Origin: JAYREN01 sp963663375
GTDB taxonomy: Bacteria > Acidobacteriota > Holophagae > Holophagales > Holophagaceae
Assembly (NCBI GenBank): GCA_963663375.1
Contig: OY760195.1
Span: forward strand, 3,286,001-3,350,000
Length of the DNA stretch: 64,000 nucleotides
Direction: 5' to 3'
Part shown: positions 25,140 through 34,090 of the stretch, piece after piece
Layout of the letters: each line of letters starts with the position of its first letter
Position numbering within the stretch: the stretch's first letter is position 1
Notes under the pieces: model-generated
Databases searched by the model: none
Told to the model about the DNA's origin: nothing
Seen by the model: the letters and a program-made list of their open reading frames with translations, nothing else
Position numbers and translations under genes: made by a program

Positions 25140-25712
25140 CTAGGCCTTCCAGCGCCGTGGGTCTTCTTCTTGGATTCCCAACTGATCCAGCACCCGGGTG
25201 GCGAAGGCGTCGAAGATGTCTTCGATAGCTTTCGGCCCGTAGTAGAAGCCCGGCATGAGGGGCATCACGATGGCGCCCGCATCGTGGACCCGGAGCATGT
25301 TCTCCAGATGGATGCGGTTCAGGGGCGTTTCGCGCAGGCACAGTACCAGGGGGCGGCGCTCCTTGAGGCAGACATCCGCCGCCCGGGAGACCAGGCTCTC
25401 GCTGGTGCCCGCCGCGATGCGGCCCAGGGCCCCGGCGCTGCAGGGCACGAGCACCATGCCGTCCTGGCGGTGGCTGCCGCTGCTGATGGCCGCGCCCAGG
25501 TCCTTCTCGCTGTGCAGCAGGATCTTGGCATCCAGGGCGCCCAGATCCTTGTCTGTCAGGCCGCACTCGTCGGCGAGGCAGCGTCGTCCCGTGGCCGAGA
25601 AGAGCAGGGTGATCCTCTCGATCTCGGGGCTGGCGGTGAGGCGCTTGAGCACCGCCACGCCGAAGCCGGAACCCGAGGCTCCCGTGAGGGCGAGGGTGAT
25701 GCGCTTGCCCAT
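25140..25712 (-). CDS. ubiX: UbiX-family flavin prenyltransferase
   Basis: 190-residue flavoprotein that prenylates FMN to make prenylated FMN, the cofactor of UbiD-type decarboxylases. Motifs: 'LALTGASGSGFGVAVLKRL' at the N-terminus, 'LVPCSAGALGRIAAGTSESL' and 'ERRPLVLCLRETPLNRIHLE', plus 'MPLMPGFYYGPKAIEDIFDA'. Full length. The ATG at 25712 overlaps the murC stop (TGATG); a TTG one codon earlier is the alternative. No ubiD gene is in the window. Confidence 0.92.
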   Translation of the reverse strand: MGKRITLALTGASGSGFGVAVLKRLTASPEIERITLLFSATGRRCLADECGLTDKDLGALDAKILLHSEKDLGAAISSGSHRQDGMVLVPCSAGALGRIAAGTSESLVSRAADVCLKERRPLVLCLRETPLNRIHLENMLRVHDAGAIVMPLMPGFYYGPKAIEDIFDAFATRVLDQLGIQEEDPRRWKA

Positions 25713-27079
25713 CAAGGAAGCTCGAGAAAGCGCGGCCCCACCTGGGTGATGCTGCCCGCCCCGAAGGTGATGAGCAGATCGCCTGGCTGTACGAGTCCAT
25801 TCAGGAAGCCGGGCAGGTCCTCCACTTTGGGGCAGTAGTGGGCCTCTCGCTGACCATGGGAGAGGATGTTGTCCACCAGGGTGCGCCCCGTGAGACCGGG
25901 AATGGGCGGCTCGCTGGCGGCGTAGATGTCCGTGACCGCCACCACGTCGGCATTGAAGAAGGCCTGGCCGAATTCCTCCAGCAGGGCCTGGGTGCGGGTG
26001 TAGCGATGAGGTTGGAAGGCGGCGACGATACGGCGGTCGGGGAAGCCCTTGCGGGCGGCCTCCAGGGTGGCGGCGATCTCCGTGGGATGGTGGCCGTAGT
26101 CGTCGATGACGGTGACACCGTTGCGTTCCCCGCGCCGGGAAAAGCGCCGGTCCGCTCCGGTGAAGCTGGCCAGGCTGGCGTGGATGATCTCTCGCTCCAC
26201 GCCCATCTCCAGGGCCACGCCGATGGCGGCCAGGGCATTGAGCACCATGTGGTGGCCCGGCACGCCCAGGGAAAAGGCGCCCAGCTCCTCGCCGAAGGCG
26301 CGCACCTTGAAATGGGTGCGGAAGCCATCGGGCTGGATGTCGTAGGCCCGCAGATCCACCTGGGGATTGGTGCCGTAGGTGCGGACCTGCCGCTTGAGCC
26401 GGGGCCTCACGGCTGCAACGTTGGGGCAGTCCATACAGGCGAAGACGCTGCCATAGAAGGGAATCTTGTTGCCGAAGGCCACGAAGGCCTCCTTGATCTC
26501 GTCCAGGTCCTTGTAGTGGTCCAGGTGCTCCCGATCGATGTTGGTGATCACGGCGATGGTGGGGCTGAGCATCAGGAAACTGCCATCACTCTCGTCCGCT
26601 TCGGCCACCAGGAAGGGGCCCTTGCCCAGCTTGGCATTGCTGCCGATGGCCCCCAGTTTGCCCCCCACCACGATGGTGGGGTCGATGCCGCCCTGGCTGA
26701 GTACTTGGGCGATCATGCTGGTGGTGGTGGTCTTGCCGTGGGAGCCTGCCACGGCGATGCCGTACTTCATGCGCATCAACTCGGCCAGCATCTCGCCCCG
26801 GGGGATGACGGGGATCTTGGCGCCATGGGCGGCCAGTACTTCGGGGTTGTCGCCCCGTACGGCGCTGGAAATTACGACAACCTGGGCGCCCTGGATGCAC
26901 TTCGCATCATGGCCGATCTGGATCTCCACCCCCATGGAAGCCAACCGCTGGGTGGTGGGGCTCTCTTTGAGGTCCGACCCGCTCACCTTGTAGCCGAGAT
27001 TGACAAGCACTTCCGCGATGCCGGACATGCCGATGCCGCCAATGCCCACGAAATGGATCTGCTGGATCTTGCCAAACAC
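25712..27079 (-). CDS. murC: UDP-N-acetylmuramate--L-alanine ligase
   Basis: 455-residue Mur ligase that adds L-Ala to UDP-MurNAc in the cytoplasm, the first step of the peptidoglycan stem peptide. N-terminal Rossmann-like domain ('IHFVGIGGIGMSGIAEVL'), ATP-binding loop G112-T118 ('AGSHGKTTTTSMI'), and C-terminal domain with 'DDYGHHPTEIAATLEAAR' and 'FQPHRYTRT', all MurC-specific. GTG start with GGAGG 7 nt upstream. It is outside a dcw cluster; downstream are ubiX and envelope genes. Confidence 0.95.
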   Translation of the reverse strand: MFGKIQQIHFVGIGGIGMSGIAEVLVNLGYKVSGSDLKESPTTQRLASMGVEIQIGHDAKCIQGAQVVVISSAVRGDNPEVLAAHGAKIPVIPRGEMLAELMRMKYGIAVAGSHGKTTTTSMIAQVLSQGGIDPTIVVGGKLGAIGSNAKLGKGPFLVAEADESDGSFLMLSPTIAVITNIDREHLDHYKDLDEIKEAFVAFGNKIPFYGSVFACMDCPNVAAVRPRLKRQVRTYGTNPQVDLRAYDIQPDGFRTHFKVRAFGEELGAFSLGVPGHHMVLNALAAIGVALEMGVEREIIHASLASFTGADRRFSRRGERNGVTVIDDYGHHPTEIAATLEAARKGFPDRRIVAAFQPHRYTRTQALLEEFGQAFFNADVVAVTDIYAASEPPIPGLTGRTLVDNILSHGQREAHYCPKVEDLPGFLNGLVQPGDLLITFGAGSITQVGPRFLELP

Positions 27080-27219
27080 CCGGGAACCTCCTGAACGAGT
27101 CTCCCAGTGTATCCGCGCGGGTCACGGGACCGATGGACGGCCATCAAATGAGTCAGGGCATGGTCAAGGTACGGGCTATGCTTGGTCAAACTCAGCTTTC
27201 AATCCCCGGAGGAGGTCCC

Positions 27220-28086
27220 ATGTCCCCGAATCCCCTTTCCCATTCCAAGTCTTGGCAGAGGTCCTGGCCTCTCGTGCTTGCCCTTTCCCTTCTTGGCGCA
27301 AGTTCTGTGCAGGCCCAGGGGCGGCTTTCTGAACGCCCCCCCGCAACCCCCCGTCCCATGCCCTCGATGGAACGCCCCCCGGCGACGCCCCGCCCCATGC
27401 CTTCCATGGAGCGCCCCCCGGCGCGGGTGATGCCGGATCGCCCCGGGTTGCCCCGCGGAGGCAGGCCAGTCCATCGCCCGACCGTTCGAGAGGCCCCCGC
27501 TCGGCCTGCCACGAATGCCATCGTCACCCCACGGCCCATGCTCCGCTGTGCGGAGCGCCCCACACCCACCTACTGGCAGCACCGGGACATCATGGCCGAG
27601 ATCCAGCACATGGCCCGGCGCGGTTCAATCGCCGTGCATCCAGTAGGCGAAGACCAGGCCGAATTCACCGGCGTTTCGGATTACCCCGCCGGTTGGACGG
27701 CCTATGGTTTCCGTGTGCCGGCGGGGGAGAACCTCCATGTTCGTCTCACCCACAGCAATGAGGGTTGGTTCCGCCTCGGCATGGTCAACAAGTGGGGCTC
27801 CCTGGAGGAAGGCATGCTCCAGAACCTCATCCCCACGGGCAATCCGGAGGTGAAGTACCACAACCCCAGCAAGGAGACCCGCAGCGTCTACGTCATCGTG
27901 GATGACCCGGGTTGGATGTCTAGCAAGGCGAATCCCTTCAACATGAAGGTGACCCGCAGTTGGGATCCCGCCCAGAAGAAGGTAGATGATGCGCCCATCG
28001 TCACCGGTATCTGGGCCCAGAAACAGGAAGAGGCCAAGCCCGAACCCGCCGCCAAGGAAGCTGCCGCGACTCCCTCCAAGGGCTGA
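27220..28086 (+). CDS. Secreted protein with proline-rich tandem repeats
   Basis: 288 residues. Signal peptide (about 1-33, ending ASSVQAQ), then a Pro/Arg-rich linker (about 35-105) containing two near-identical 13-residue repeats (ERPPATPRPMPSM) and a third partial one, then a folded C-terminal domain (about 125-255) with 'GWTAYGFRVPAGENLHVRLT' and 'RSVYVIVDDPGWMSSKANPF'. No family recognised; the second domain reads like a beta-sandwich. Start ATG 27220 chosen for GGAGG just upstream and the leader. It ends 12 bp before a strong hairpin terminator. Confidence 0.75.
   Translation: MSPNPLSHSKSWQRSWPLVLALSLLGASSVQAQGRLSERPPATPRPMPSMERPPATPRPMPSMERPPARVMPDRPGLPRGGRPVHRPTVREAPARPATNAIVTPRPMLRCAERPTPTYWQHRDIMAEIQHMARRGSIAVHPVGEDQAEFTGVSDYPAGWTAYGFRVPAGENLHVRLTHSNEGWFRLGMVNKWGSLEEGMLQNLIPTGNPEVKYHNPSKETRSVYVIVDDPGWMSSKANPFNMKVTRSWDPAQKKVDDAPIVTGIWAQKQEEAKPEPAAKEAAATPSKG
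27331..27411 (+). repeat. 39-bp coding tandem repeat
   Basis: Two 39-bp units (27331-27369 and 27370-27408), differing at a handful of mostly third positions, then a partial third (27409 onward). They encode the ERPPATPRPMPSM repeats of the secreted protein. Confidence 0.85.
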
Positions 28087-28098
28087 CAAGATCCTTTG

Positions 28099-28138
28099 AA
28101 AACACGTGACGCCGGGCTTGCCCGGCGTCACGTGTTTT
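28099..28138. terminator. Strong intrinsic terminator, usable in both directions
   Basis: A perfect 19-bp stem (AAAACACGTGACGCCGGGC and its complement) with a 2-nt TT loop, ending in a T-run (TTTTT to 28139) on the plus strand and mirrored A-run on the other. It terminates the proline-repeat gene and isolates the CocE-like gene. Confidence 0.85.
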
Positions 28139-28172
28139 TGCGGGCACAATGAGGGACCTGCCCGGAGCCCCC

Positions 28173-30011
28173 ATGATTCCGTCCCTTCTGCGCCTGGTTG
28201 TGCTGGTGGGGGCGCTGCTCGGCTGTGGGGTGCTGGTCCCCCAGGGAACGGCCCAGGTCCGGCGCCACTACACCAAGCGGGAAGTTCTCATCCCCATGCG
28301 GGATGGCACCCGGCTCTTCACGGCGATCTACGCGCCCAGGGCATGGCGCGGCACTTTTTCCATCCTCCTGAACCGCACGCCTTATGGGGTGGCCCCCTAT
28401 GGCGGGCGGGCCTTCCCCCGGGAGTTGGGCCCCTCCTCGATCTTCGAGAAGGAGGGTTTCATCTTCGTGTATCAGGATGTGCGGGGGCGGATGAAGAGCG
28501 AGGGCCGCTTCATCGACCTGACGCCTTACAAGCCGGAGAAACTGGGCCCGCAGGACATCGACGAGAGCACCGACACCCACGACACCATCGAGTGGCTGCT
28601 GCGCCATGTGCCCCGGCACAATGGCCGCGTGGGACAGTGGGGCATTAGCTATCCGGGTTTCTATGCGGCCGCGGGCATGCTGTGCGGCCATCCGGCCCTG
28701 AAGGCGGTATCGCCCCAGGCGCCCATCATGGACTGGTTCCAAGGAGATGACTTCCATCGCAACGGCGCACTGTGGCTGCCTCACCTGTTCAACTTCATGA
28801 CCTGGTTTGGCGCGCCTCGACCCGAGCCGACCACGGCCATGCCCGACCCTTTCGACCATGGGACAAATGATGGCTATGGGTTCTTTCTCGGCCTGGGGCC
28901 ACTCTCCAATGCCAATGCGAAGTATTTCCACGGGGGCATACCCTTCTGGAACGAGGTGATGGCCCACGGCACCTACGACGCGTTCTGGCAGCAGCGGAAT
29001 CTCCGGCCCCATCTCAGGAATGTGAAACCCGCCGTGCTCACGGTGGGGGGCTGGTTCGATGCCGAGAATCTCTTCGGTTCTCTGGAGCTCTTCAAGACCC
29101 TGCAGGCGCAAAGCCCTTCAACGGAGAACCGTCTGGTGATGGGGCCCTGGCATCACGGGCAGTGGGAGCGCGACCCGGGTGAGCACCTGGGGGATGTGCA
29201 CTTCGGTTCGAAGACCTCGCTGTTTTTCCAGGAACAGGTGTTGTTCCCCTTCTTCATGGAGCACCTGAAGGGCGGTAAGGCCGCCGATCTTCCCAAGGCG
29301 TTCGTGTTCAACACGGGGGTGAACCAGTGGCGCCGCTTCGAACAGTGGCCGCCGGCCTCCTCGGCCACCCGGGTCTTTTTCCGGTTGGGTGGCGCATTGG
29401 ACTTCGCACCTACGGGCGCCACCGGATTTGATGAATTCATCGCGGATCCTACCCGGCCCGTACCTTTCCTCAACGAACGCCACATCGGCATGCCCGTCCA
29501 CTACATGACGGCGGATCAGCGGTTTGTGGCCTCCCGCTCGGATGTCCTGGTCTACCAGACGGAGCCCCTGCGGGAAGACCTGACTGTGGCCGGTCCCCTG
29601 CGGGTGCATCTGGAAGTGAGCACCACCGGCACCGATGCGGACTGGGTGGCCAAGGTCGTGGATGTCTACCCGGAAGCCGAGGCCGGACAGCAGGTCCTGG
29701 CGGGTTATCAGCAACTGGTGCGGGGCGAGGTCATGCGGGGCAAGTTCCGCAACAGCCTCGAGAGGCCGGAACCCTTCATCCCCGGTCGGCAAACGCCGGT
29801 GGAATGGGGCCTGAACGACATCTGCCACACCTTCCGGAAGGGCCACCGGCTCATGGTGCAGGTGCAGAGCAGCTGGTTTCCCCTGATGGACCGCAATCCC
29901 CAGGTGTTCACGGATATCTATTCCGCCAAGGCGGAGGATTTCCAGAAGGCCACCCATCGGGTCTTCGTCGGCGCCGGGGGCTCGTTCCTGGAATTGCCGG
30001 TTCTGAAGTAG
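28173..30011 (+). CDS. CocE/NonD family hydrolase (S15-type), probable lipoprotein
   Basis: 612 residues. The N-terminus 'VLVGALLGC' fits a lipobox (L-L-G-C), suggesting an outer-membrane or periplasmic lipoprotein. The alpha/beta hydrolase domain has nucleophile S159 in 'GQWGISYPGFYAAAG' (GxSYxG), and the start 'REVLIPMRDGTRLFTAIYAP' is typical of CocE/X-Pro dipeptidyl-peptidase S15 proteins. A C-terminal jelly-roll domain (about 395-605, 'VAGPLRVHLEVSTTGTDADW') completes the family architecture. Likely an exported acylase, esterase or dipeptidase. Start 28173 chosen for GGAG 5 nt upstream. Confidence 0.9.
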   Translation: MIPSLLRLVVLVGALLGCGVLVPQGTAQVRRHYTKREVLIPMRDGTRLFTAIYAPRAWRGTFSILLNRTPYGVAPYGGRAFPRELGPSSIFEKEGFIFVYQDVRGRMKSEGRFIDLTPYKPEKLGPQDIDESTDTHDTIEWLLRHVPRHNGRVGQWGISYPGFYAAAGMLCGHPALKAVSPQAPIMDWFQGDDFHRNGALWLPHLFNFMTWFGAPRPEPTTAMPDPFDHGTNDGYGFFLGLGPLSNANAKYFHGGIPFWNEVMAHGTYDAFWQQRNLRPHLRNVKPAVLTVGGWFDAENLFGSLELFKTLQAQSPSTENRLVMGPWHHGQWERDPGEHLGDVHFGSKTSLFFQEQVLFPFFMEHLKGGKAADLPKAFVFNTGVNQWRRFEQWPPASSATRVFFRLGGALDFAPTGATGFDEFIADPTRPVPFLNERHIGMPVHYMTADQRFVASRSDVLVYQTEPLREDLTVAGPLRVHLEVSTTGTDADWVAKVVDVYPEAEAGQQVLAGYQQLVRGEVMRGKFRNSLERPEPFIPGRQTPVEWGLNDICHTFRKGHRLMVQVQSSWFPLMDRNPQVFTDIYSAKAEDFQKATHRVFVGAGGSFLELPVLK

Positions 30012-30012
30012 C

Positions 30013-30759
30013 TCAGTCCTTGTCCGCCCAAGCCTGGAGGTGGGCCAGGTGCTCCTCTAGACTGATGGGGGTGTTGGGTTCGTCGTGCTTGATCTTGCCG
30101 TCCAGCAGTTTCACGATGCGGTGAGCATGGCGGGCGATGTCTTCTTCGTGGGTCACGAGGATGATGGTGTTGCCCTTCTGGTACAGATCCTCGAAGAGGG
30201 CCATGATTTCGATGCTCGTCTTGGAATCCAGGGCGCCCGTGGGTTCGTCCGCCAGCAGGATGGAGGGCCGGTTCACCAGGGCCCGGGCGATGGCCACGCG
30301 CTGACGCTGGCCACCGGAGAGCTGATTGGGCATGTGGTCCGAGCGGGGGCCGAGGCCCACATCCTCCAGGGCTCGCTTGGCCATGGCGTGGCGCTCGTGA
30401 GGGGGGATTCCCGCATAAATCAGGGGGAGCTCGACGTTCTGCAGGGCCGTGGTGCGGGCCAGCAGGTTGAAGGTCTGGAAGACGAAACCGATCTCCTCGT
30501 TGCGGATCTGGGCCAGTTCGTCATCGGACATGGCGGAAACGACCTTGTTGTTCAGGTCATAGCTGCCGGTGGTGGGGCTGTCCAGGCAGCCGATCATGTT
30601 CATCATGGTGGACTTGCCCGAGCCGCTGGGGCCCATGATGGCCACGTACTCGCCCCGCTGGATATCGAGATCGACACCATCCAAGGCCCGCACTTCCATG
30701 TCGCCCATCAGGTAGACCTTGGTGATATCGCGCAGCCGGATGAGCGGGGAATCGGACAT
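30013..30759 (-). CDS. ABC transporter ATPase of the MacB/LolD type
   Basis: 248 residues. Walker A G43-S50 (GPSGSGKS), Q-loop 'IGFVFQTFNLL', signature 'LSGGQRQRVAIARAL', Walker B 'ILLADEPTGALD' and H-loop 'IILVTHEEDIA'. The sequence 'MMNMIGCLDSPTTGSYDLNN' is characteristic of the MacB/YknY/LolD class that powers mechanotransmission permeases. No permease is adjacent: it is convergent with the CocE gene (1 bp between stops) and divergent from an MFS gene. The obvious candidate partner is the ATPase-less permease at 13196-14422. Confidence 0.92.
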   Translation of the reverse strand: MSDSPLIRLRDITKVYLMGDMEVRALDGVDLDIQRGEYVAIMGPSGSGKSTMMNMIGCLDSPTTGSYDLNNKVVSAMSDDELAQIRNEEIGFVFQTFNLLARTTALQNVELPLIYAGIPPHERHAMAKRALEDVGLGPRSDHMPNQLSGGQRQRVAIARALVNRPSILLADEPTGALDSKTSIEIMALFEDLYQKGNTIILVTHEEDIARHAHRIVKLLDGKIKHDEPNTPISLEEHLAHLQAWADKD

Positions 30760-30927
30760 TGGAACCTCGGAAAGAACTTAGCCTCGTGACATGATGCGCC
30801 AAGGGCACGGCCCTGACTAGGAGTGTTCGGGGGCGGGGGGCGAACGGTTTAATCCCCCCCCTGAATTGCAGGAAGGCCGAGTCCAACCGCTACAATCGAT
30901 TCGAAACCACTTTTCCAGTGAGGCGCC
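30760..30927. promoter_or_regulatory. Divergent promoter region, ABC ATPase / MFS
   Basis: 168 bp shared by two divergent genes. On the plus strand TACAAT (30891-30896) is a good -10 hexamer 32 bp before the MFS start; TTGCAG lies 19 bp upstream of it, a poor spacing. A run of eight C's (about 30853-30860) is conspicuous. Confidence 0.3.
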
Positions 30928-32184
30928 GTGCCGGATCTCGACGAAACGCTTCAGGCGACGAAGGTCCGCGGCCGGTTTGTGGCCATGGCCGGGGCCTATT
31001 TCATGGGCACCTTCAACGACAATTTCTTCAAACAGGCCGTGATGTTGCTGGCGGTGACCATGGGCCAGGAACGCTTCCAGGGGTTCGCGGGCATGGCCTT
31101 CACCCTGCCCTTCATGGTCTTTGCCGCCCCAGCGGGGTGGCTGGCGGATCGCTTCCCCAAGCGTCAGGTGGTCATCGCCGCCAAGGGCGTCGAGCTGCTG
31201 GCGGCCTTCATTGGCGCGGCGGGGATCATCTCGGGCCACCTCTGGCTGATGGTGGGGATGGTGGGGCTCATGGGGCTCCAGGCCACCTTCTTCAGTCCTG
31301 CCCTCAATGGCTCCATTCCCGAACTCTATCCTCCCAGTCAGGTGACCAAGGCCAATGCCCTCCTGCGTATGATCGTGACTCTCGGGATCCTGGCGGGCAT
31401 CACCCTGTCGGGGGTCGCCCTGGATCTGAAGGGCGTGCCCCTCCTTGGCGCGCCCTTCGGCAGGGGGGCGGTGGCCCTGGCCGTGATCCTCTTCGCTGGA
31501 ATCGGTCTGCTGGTGAGCTTCGGCATCCCGGCTCGGGCGGCGGCGGACCCATTGCGCTCCTTTCCCTGGTCCGGCCCCCTGGACACCTTCCGGGAACTGG
31601 GGCGGATCTGGAAGGATCACCAGCTGGGGCGGATCCTGGTGGCCGACGTGTTCATCTGGGCCGTGGGGGTGTTCCAGCTCCTGATCATCAACACCCTGGG
31701 CCTTCGGGAGTTCCAGCTGGGGGAGACCCGCACCAGCCTGCTGGTGGCGGCACAATTGCTGGGGCTGGCCGGAGGCAGTCTGTTGGCGGCACGGTCCGCC
31801 AAGGGCACGCAATGGTTCCGAGTGCTCGTTCCTGCGGCTCTCGCCATGGGTATCTTGATGGGATTCATCGCGGTCATTCCCGCCTTGCCGCGGGCGGCCC
31901 AGGTTCCCCTGTTGTATGCAACCATTGGTCTGGCCGGGGCCGCAGGTGGATTGTTCCTCATTCCCTGTGAGAGCTTTCTCCAGGTACGCCCGGCCCCGGA
32001 GCGGAAGGGAGCCGTTTGGGCCAGCGCAAACTTCGCCTCCTTTGCGGGGATGGCGGCGGCTAGTGGGCTCTATATTCCCCTCAAATCCCTGCGTCCCACC
32101 CTTGCCTACGGGTTTCTCGGCCTGGCTTCACTGGTGTTTGCCCTCTGGCTTATGCGGGAATTCCGCAGGCGAGTGTGGGCCTGA
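30928..32184 (+). CDS. MFS transporter, LplT-like
   Basis: 418 residues with about twelve hydrophobic segments. The start 'YFMGTFNDNFFKQAVMLLAV' and 'GWLADRFPKRQVVIAAKGVE' match the LplT branch of the major facilitator superfamily (lysophospholipid flippase and the N-terminal half of 2-acyl-GPE acyltransferase fusions). 'LMGLQATFFSPALNGSIPEL' is another family stretch. In E. coli LplT imports lysophospholipids for re-acylation; no acyltransferase is adjacent here, so the substrate is inferred only from family. GTG start. Confidence 0.82.
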   Translation: MPDLDETLQATKVRGRFVAMAGAYFMGTFNDNFFKQAVMLLAVTMGQERFQGFAGMAFTLPFMVFAAPAGWLADRFPKRQVVIAAKGVELLAAFIGAAGIISGHLWLMVGMVGLMGLQATFFSPALNGSIPELYPPSQVTKANALLRMIVTLGILAGITLSGVALDLKGVPLLGAPFGRGAVALAVILFAGIGLLVSFGIPARAAADPLRSFPWSGPLDTFRELGRIWKDHQLGRILVADVFIWAVGVFQLLIINTLGLREFQLGETRTSLLVAAQLLGLAGGSLLAARSAKGTQWFRVLVPAALAMGILMGFIAVIPALPRAAQVPLLYATIGLAGAAGGLFLIPCESFLQVRPAPERKGAVWASANFASFAGMAAASGLYIPLKSLRPTLAYGFLGLASLVFALWLMREFRRRVWA

Positions 32185-32202
32185 AGGGTTTCTCCGGCCC
32201 AA

Positions 32203-33342
32203 TCAGCGTGCCTCCACCAGGACCGCTTGACCCACGCCCCCCCCGATGCCCAGGGTGGCGATGCCCAGTCCGCCGCCCCTGAGGCGGAGTTGGTGGATCA
32301 GGGTGACCAGGATGCGGGCGCCGCTGGCGCCGATGGGGTGGCCCATGCTGATGCCGCCTCCAGCGATATTGAGACGGTCCAGGGGCAGTCCGAGCTGGCG
32401 GGCACAGCAGAGCACCTGTGCCGCGAAGGCCTCGTTGAGCTCCCAGAGGTGGATATCCGAGACCTTGAGCGAAGTTTCCTCGAGGAGGGCACGCACCGCA
32501 AAGACCGGGCCTTCGCCCATGTCCAGCGGGTCCAATCCGGCCTCCGACCAGGCGAGAATGCGCGCCAGGGGCGGACGGGTACCCCCTTGATCCCTTCGGG
32601 CCAGCAGCAAGGCGGCGGCCCCGTCAGAGAGAGCCGAGGCGTTCCCCGCCGTCACCTGGCCTCTGGGGTCGAAAACGGGGGGCAGGGCCTGGAGGCTCGC
32701 CACGGAGACTCCAGGGCGGATGCACTCGTCGTGATCCAGGAGGGCGTGGGTGAGCCGTTCAGGCGCAAAATCCGCCGCCGCCGCCCGCCGATGGCTCTCC
32801 AGGGCATAGGCATCGGCCTCGGCCCGGTGGATGCCCCGCTTGGCCACCAGTTGCTCGATGGTTTCGCCCATGAGCAGGCCTGTGACTGGACAGCGCAGAC
32901 CGTCCTGGTGCATCACATCCGGGAGTTTCCGGTGACCCGTCCCGAAGCCCCAACGCAGGCCTGGCAATAGATGCGGGGTATCCGACATGGCCTCGCTGCC
33001 CCCGGCAAGGATGGGGTGGGGAAACCCGAGGCTGAGGGCCTGACCCGCGAGGAAGACGGCCTCCAGGGACGAGGCGCAGGCCATGTTGAGGGTGGTTCCG
33101 AGACAGGCCGTACCCAGACCGGCTCCCAGGGCGATGGTGCGGGCGGGGTTCATTCCCTGGGTATGGGAGCGAGCCATGCCCCAATAGACGCGGCCTGGGG
33201 TGGGCAGGGTCGGGTCGCTCAGCAGCCCTCGGACCGCGGCCACGCCGAGTGGAACAGCGCCTTGACCCGCGAGGCTGCCGCCGTAGCGACCCTGGGGGAG
33301 CCGCCCCGCCGCGAGGACGAGCAGTTCACCCTCGGGTTTCAT
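32203..33342 (-). CDS. Thiolase-family acyl-CoA acetyltransferase with a missing second catalytic Cys
   Basis: 379-residue thiolase fold. The nucleophilic C89 is intact ('LNMACASSLEAV'), the NEAF motif is present ('LNEAFAAQVL') and the GHP histidine is H335 ('SMGHPIGASGAR'). The second active-site loop, normally CxGGGxG, reads 'LGIGGGVGQAV', so the acid/base cysteine is Gly365 (codon GGC, one base from TGC). With the loss of this residue, classical Claisen condensation or thiolysis should be impaired; it may instead be a thiolase-like protein or have another activity. The C-terminal codons include a run of eight G's. Overlaps the YdcF-like start by 4 bp. Confidence 0.85.
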   Translation of the reverse strand: MKPEGELLVLAAGRLPQGRYGGSLAGQGAVPLGVAAVRGLLSDPTLPTPGRVYWGMARSHTQGMNPARTIALGAGLGTACLGTTLNMACASSLEAVFLAGQALSLGFPHPILAGGSEAMSDTPHLLPGLRWGFGTGHRKLPDVMHQDGLRCPVTGLLMGETIEQLVAKRGIHRAEADAYALESHRRAAAADFAPERLTHALLDHDECIRPGVSVASLQALPPVFDPRGQVTAGNASALSDGAAALLLARRDQGGTRPPLARILAWSEAGLDPLDMGEGPVFAVRALLEETSLKVSDIHLWELNEAFAAQVLCCARQLGLPLDRLNIAGGGISMGHPIGASGARILVTLIHQLRLRGGGLGIATLGIGGGVGQAVLVEAR

Positions 33343-34037
33343 GGCTGGACTCCGGGGCCGGGTTCCAGCCAGTCCTCGGGCGTGGGTTCCCGGGGGCCCA
33401 GCAGGGTGTCCGGGGGGAACCAGGCATCCAGGAGGGCGGCGTGTCGGGCCAGGTATTCCCGGGTCCAGAACCCGAGGCGGCGGTGCCAGGGATGGGATTC
33501 CGTGGGAGCGGCCACGCCCCAGGCATCCAGGCCCAGGTGCTGGGCGATGAACACGGCCCTGGGAAGGTGGAAGTCCGAGGTGACGATGACCACCCTGCGG
33601 AGGCCGAAAATCACCTTGGCCCGCCGGAGGCTGTCATAGGTACGACGGCCGGCATAATCCGCCACGATCCGCTCGGAGGGGACGCCCTGCTTGAGGAGCC
33701 ATTTCCGCATGGCCTGGGGCTCGTTGTAGTAGGGGCTGCGGTTGTCGCCGGAAACCAGGAACCAGCGGACTCGGCCGGCCTGGTAGAGGTTCAGGGCCGT
33801 GCGAAGGCGCCCCTCGAGCACTTGGGTGGGCTCTCGATCCGGTAGCACGCCTGCGCCAAGGATCAGCACGGGCATGCCTTCCGACGGAATACCCGATTCG
33901 AGCTGGATCCTTCCTTGAGCGTGGGAGGGGAACCTTCCCAGGGTCCAGAGCAGATCCCCGATGAGAAGCAGGGCCAGGGCCACCCAAAGGCGGCGCCAGG
34001 GACCCCCAGTAAGACTCGTCAAGGCAGATACGCGCAT
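33339..34037 (-). CDS. YdcF/SanA (DUF218) membrane-anchored protein
   Basis: 232 residues: one N-terminal TM segment (about 15-35) and a DUF218 Rossmann-like domain with 'MPVLILGAGVLPDREPTQVL', 'LVSGDNRSPYYNEPQAMRKW', 'YAGRRTYDSLRRAKVIF' and 'VVIVTSDFHLPRAVFIAQHL'. The 'PYYNEPQAM' and 'AGRRTYDS' forms are closest to SanA, which affects envelope permeability and vancomycin resistance in E. coli. Biochemical activity unknown. ATGA overlap with the thiolase gene downstream indicates coupled translation. Divergent from the large secreted protein gene. Confidence 0.88.
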   Translation of the reverse strand: MRVSALTSLTGGPWRRLWVALALLLIGDLLWTLGRFPSHAQGRIQLESGIPSEGMPVLILGAGVLPDREPTQVLEGRLRTALNLYQAGRVRWFLVSGDNRSPYYNEPQAMRKWLLKQGVPSERIVADYAGRRTYDSLRRAKVIFGLRRVVIVTSDFHLPRAVFIAQHLGLDAWGVAAPTESHPWHRRLGFWTREYLARHAALLDAWFPPDTLLGPREPTPEDWLEPGPGVQP

Positions 34038-34090
34038 CGTGAGTTAGCATAGACCCTTACCCCACCGGGTCCCACCGGGAGCAAAGCCTG

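Noticed and set aside
28128..29111. 327-codon minus-strand frame opposite the CocE-like gene
   Set aside because: Starts inside an alpha/beta hydrolase gene with intact motifs and ends in a terminator hairpin; shadow.
33339..33342. Frameshift linking the thiolase and YdcF genes
   Set aside because: The ATGA overlap is ordinary translational coupling; both products are complete at their ends.
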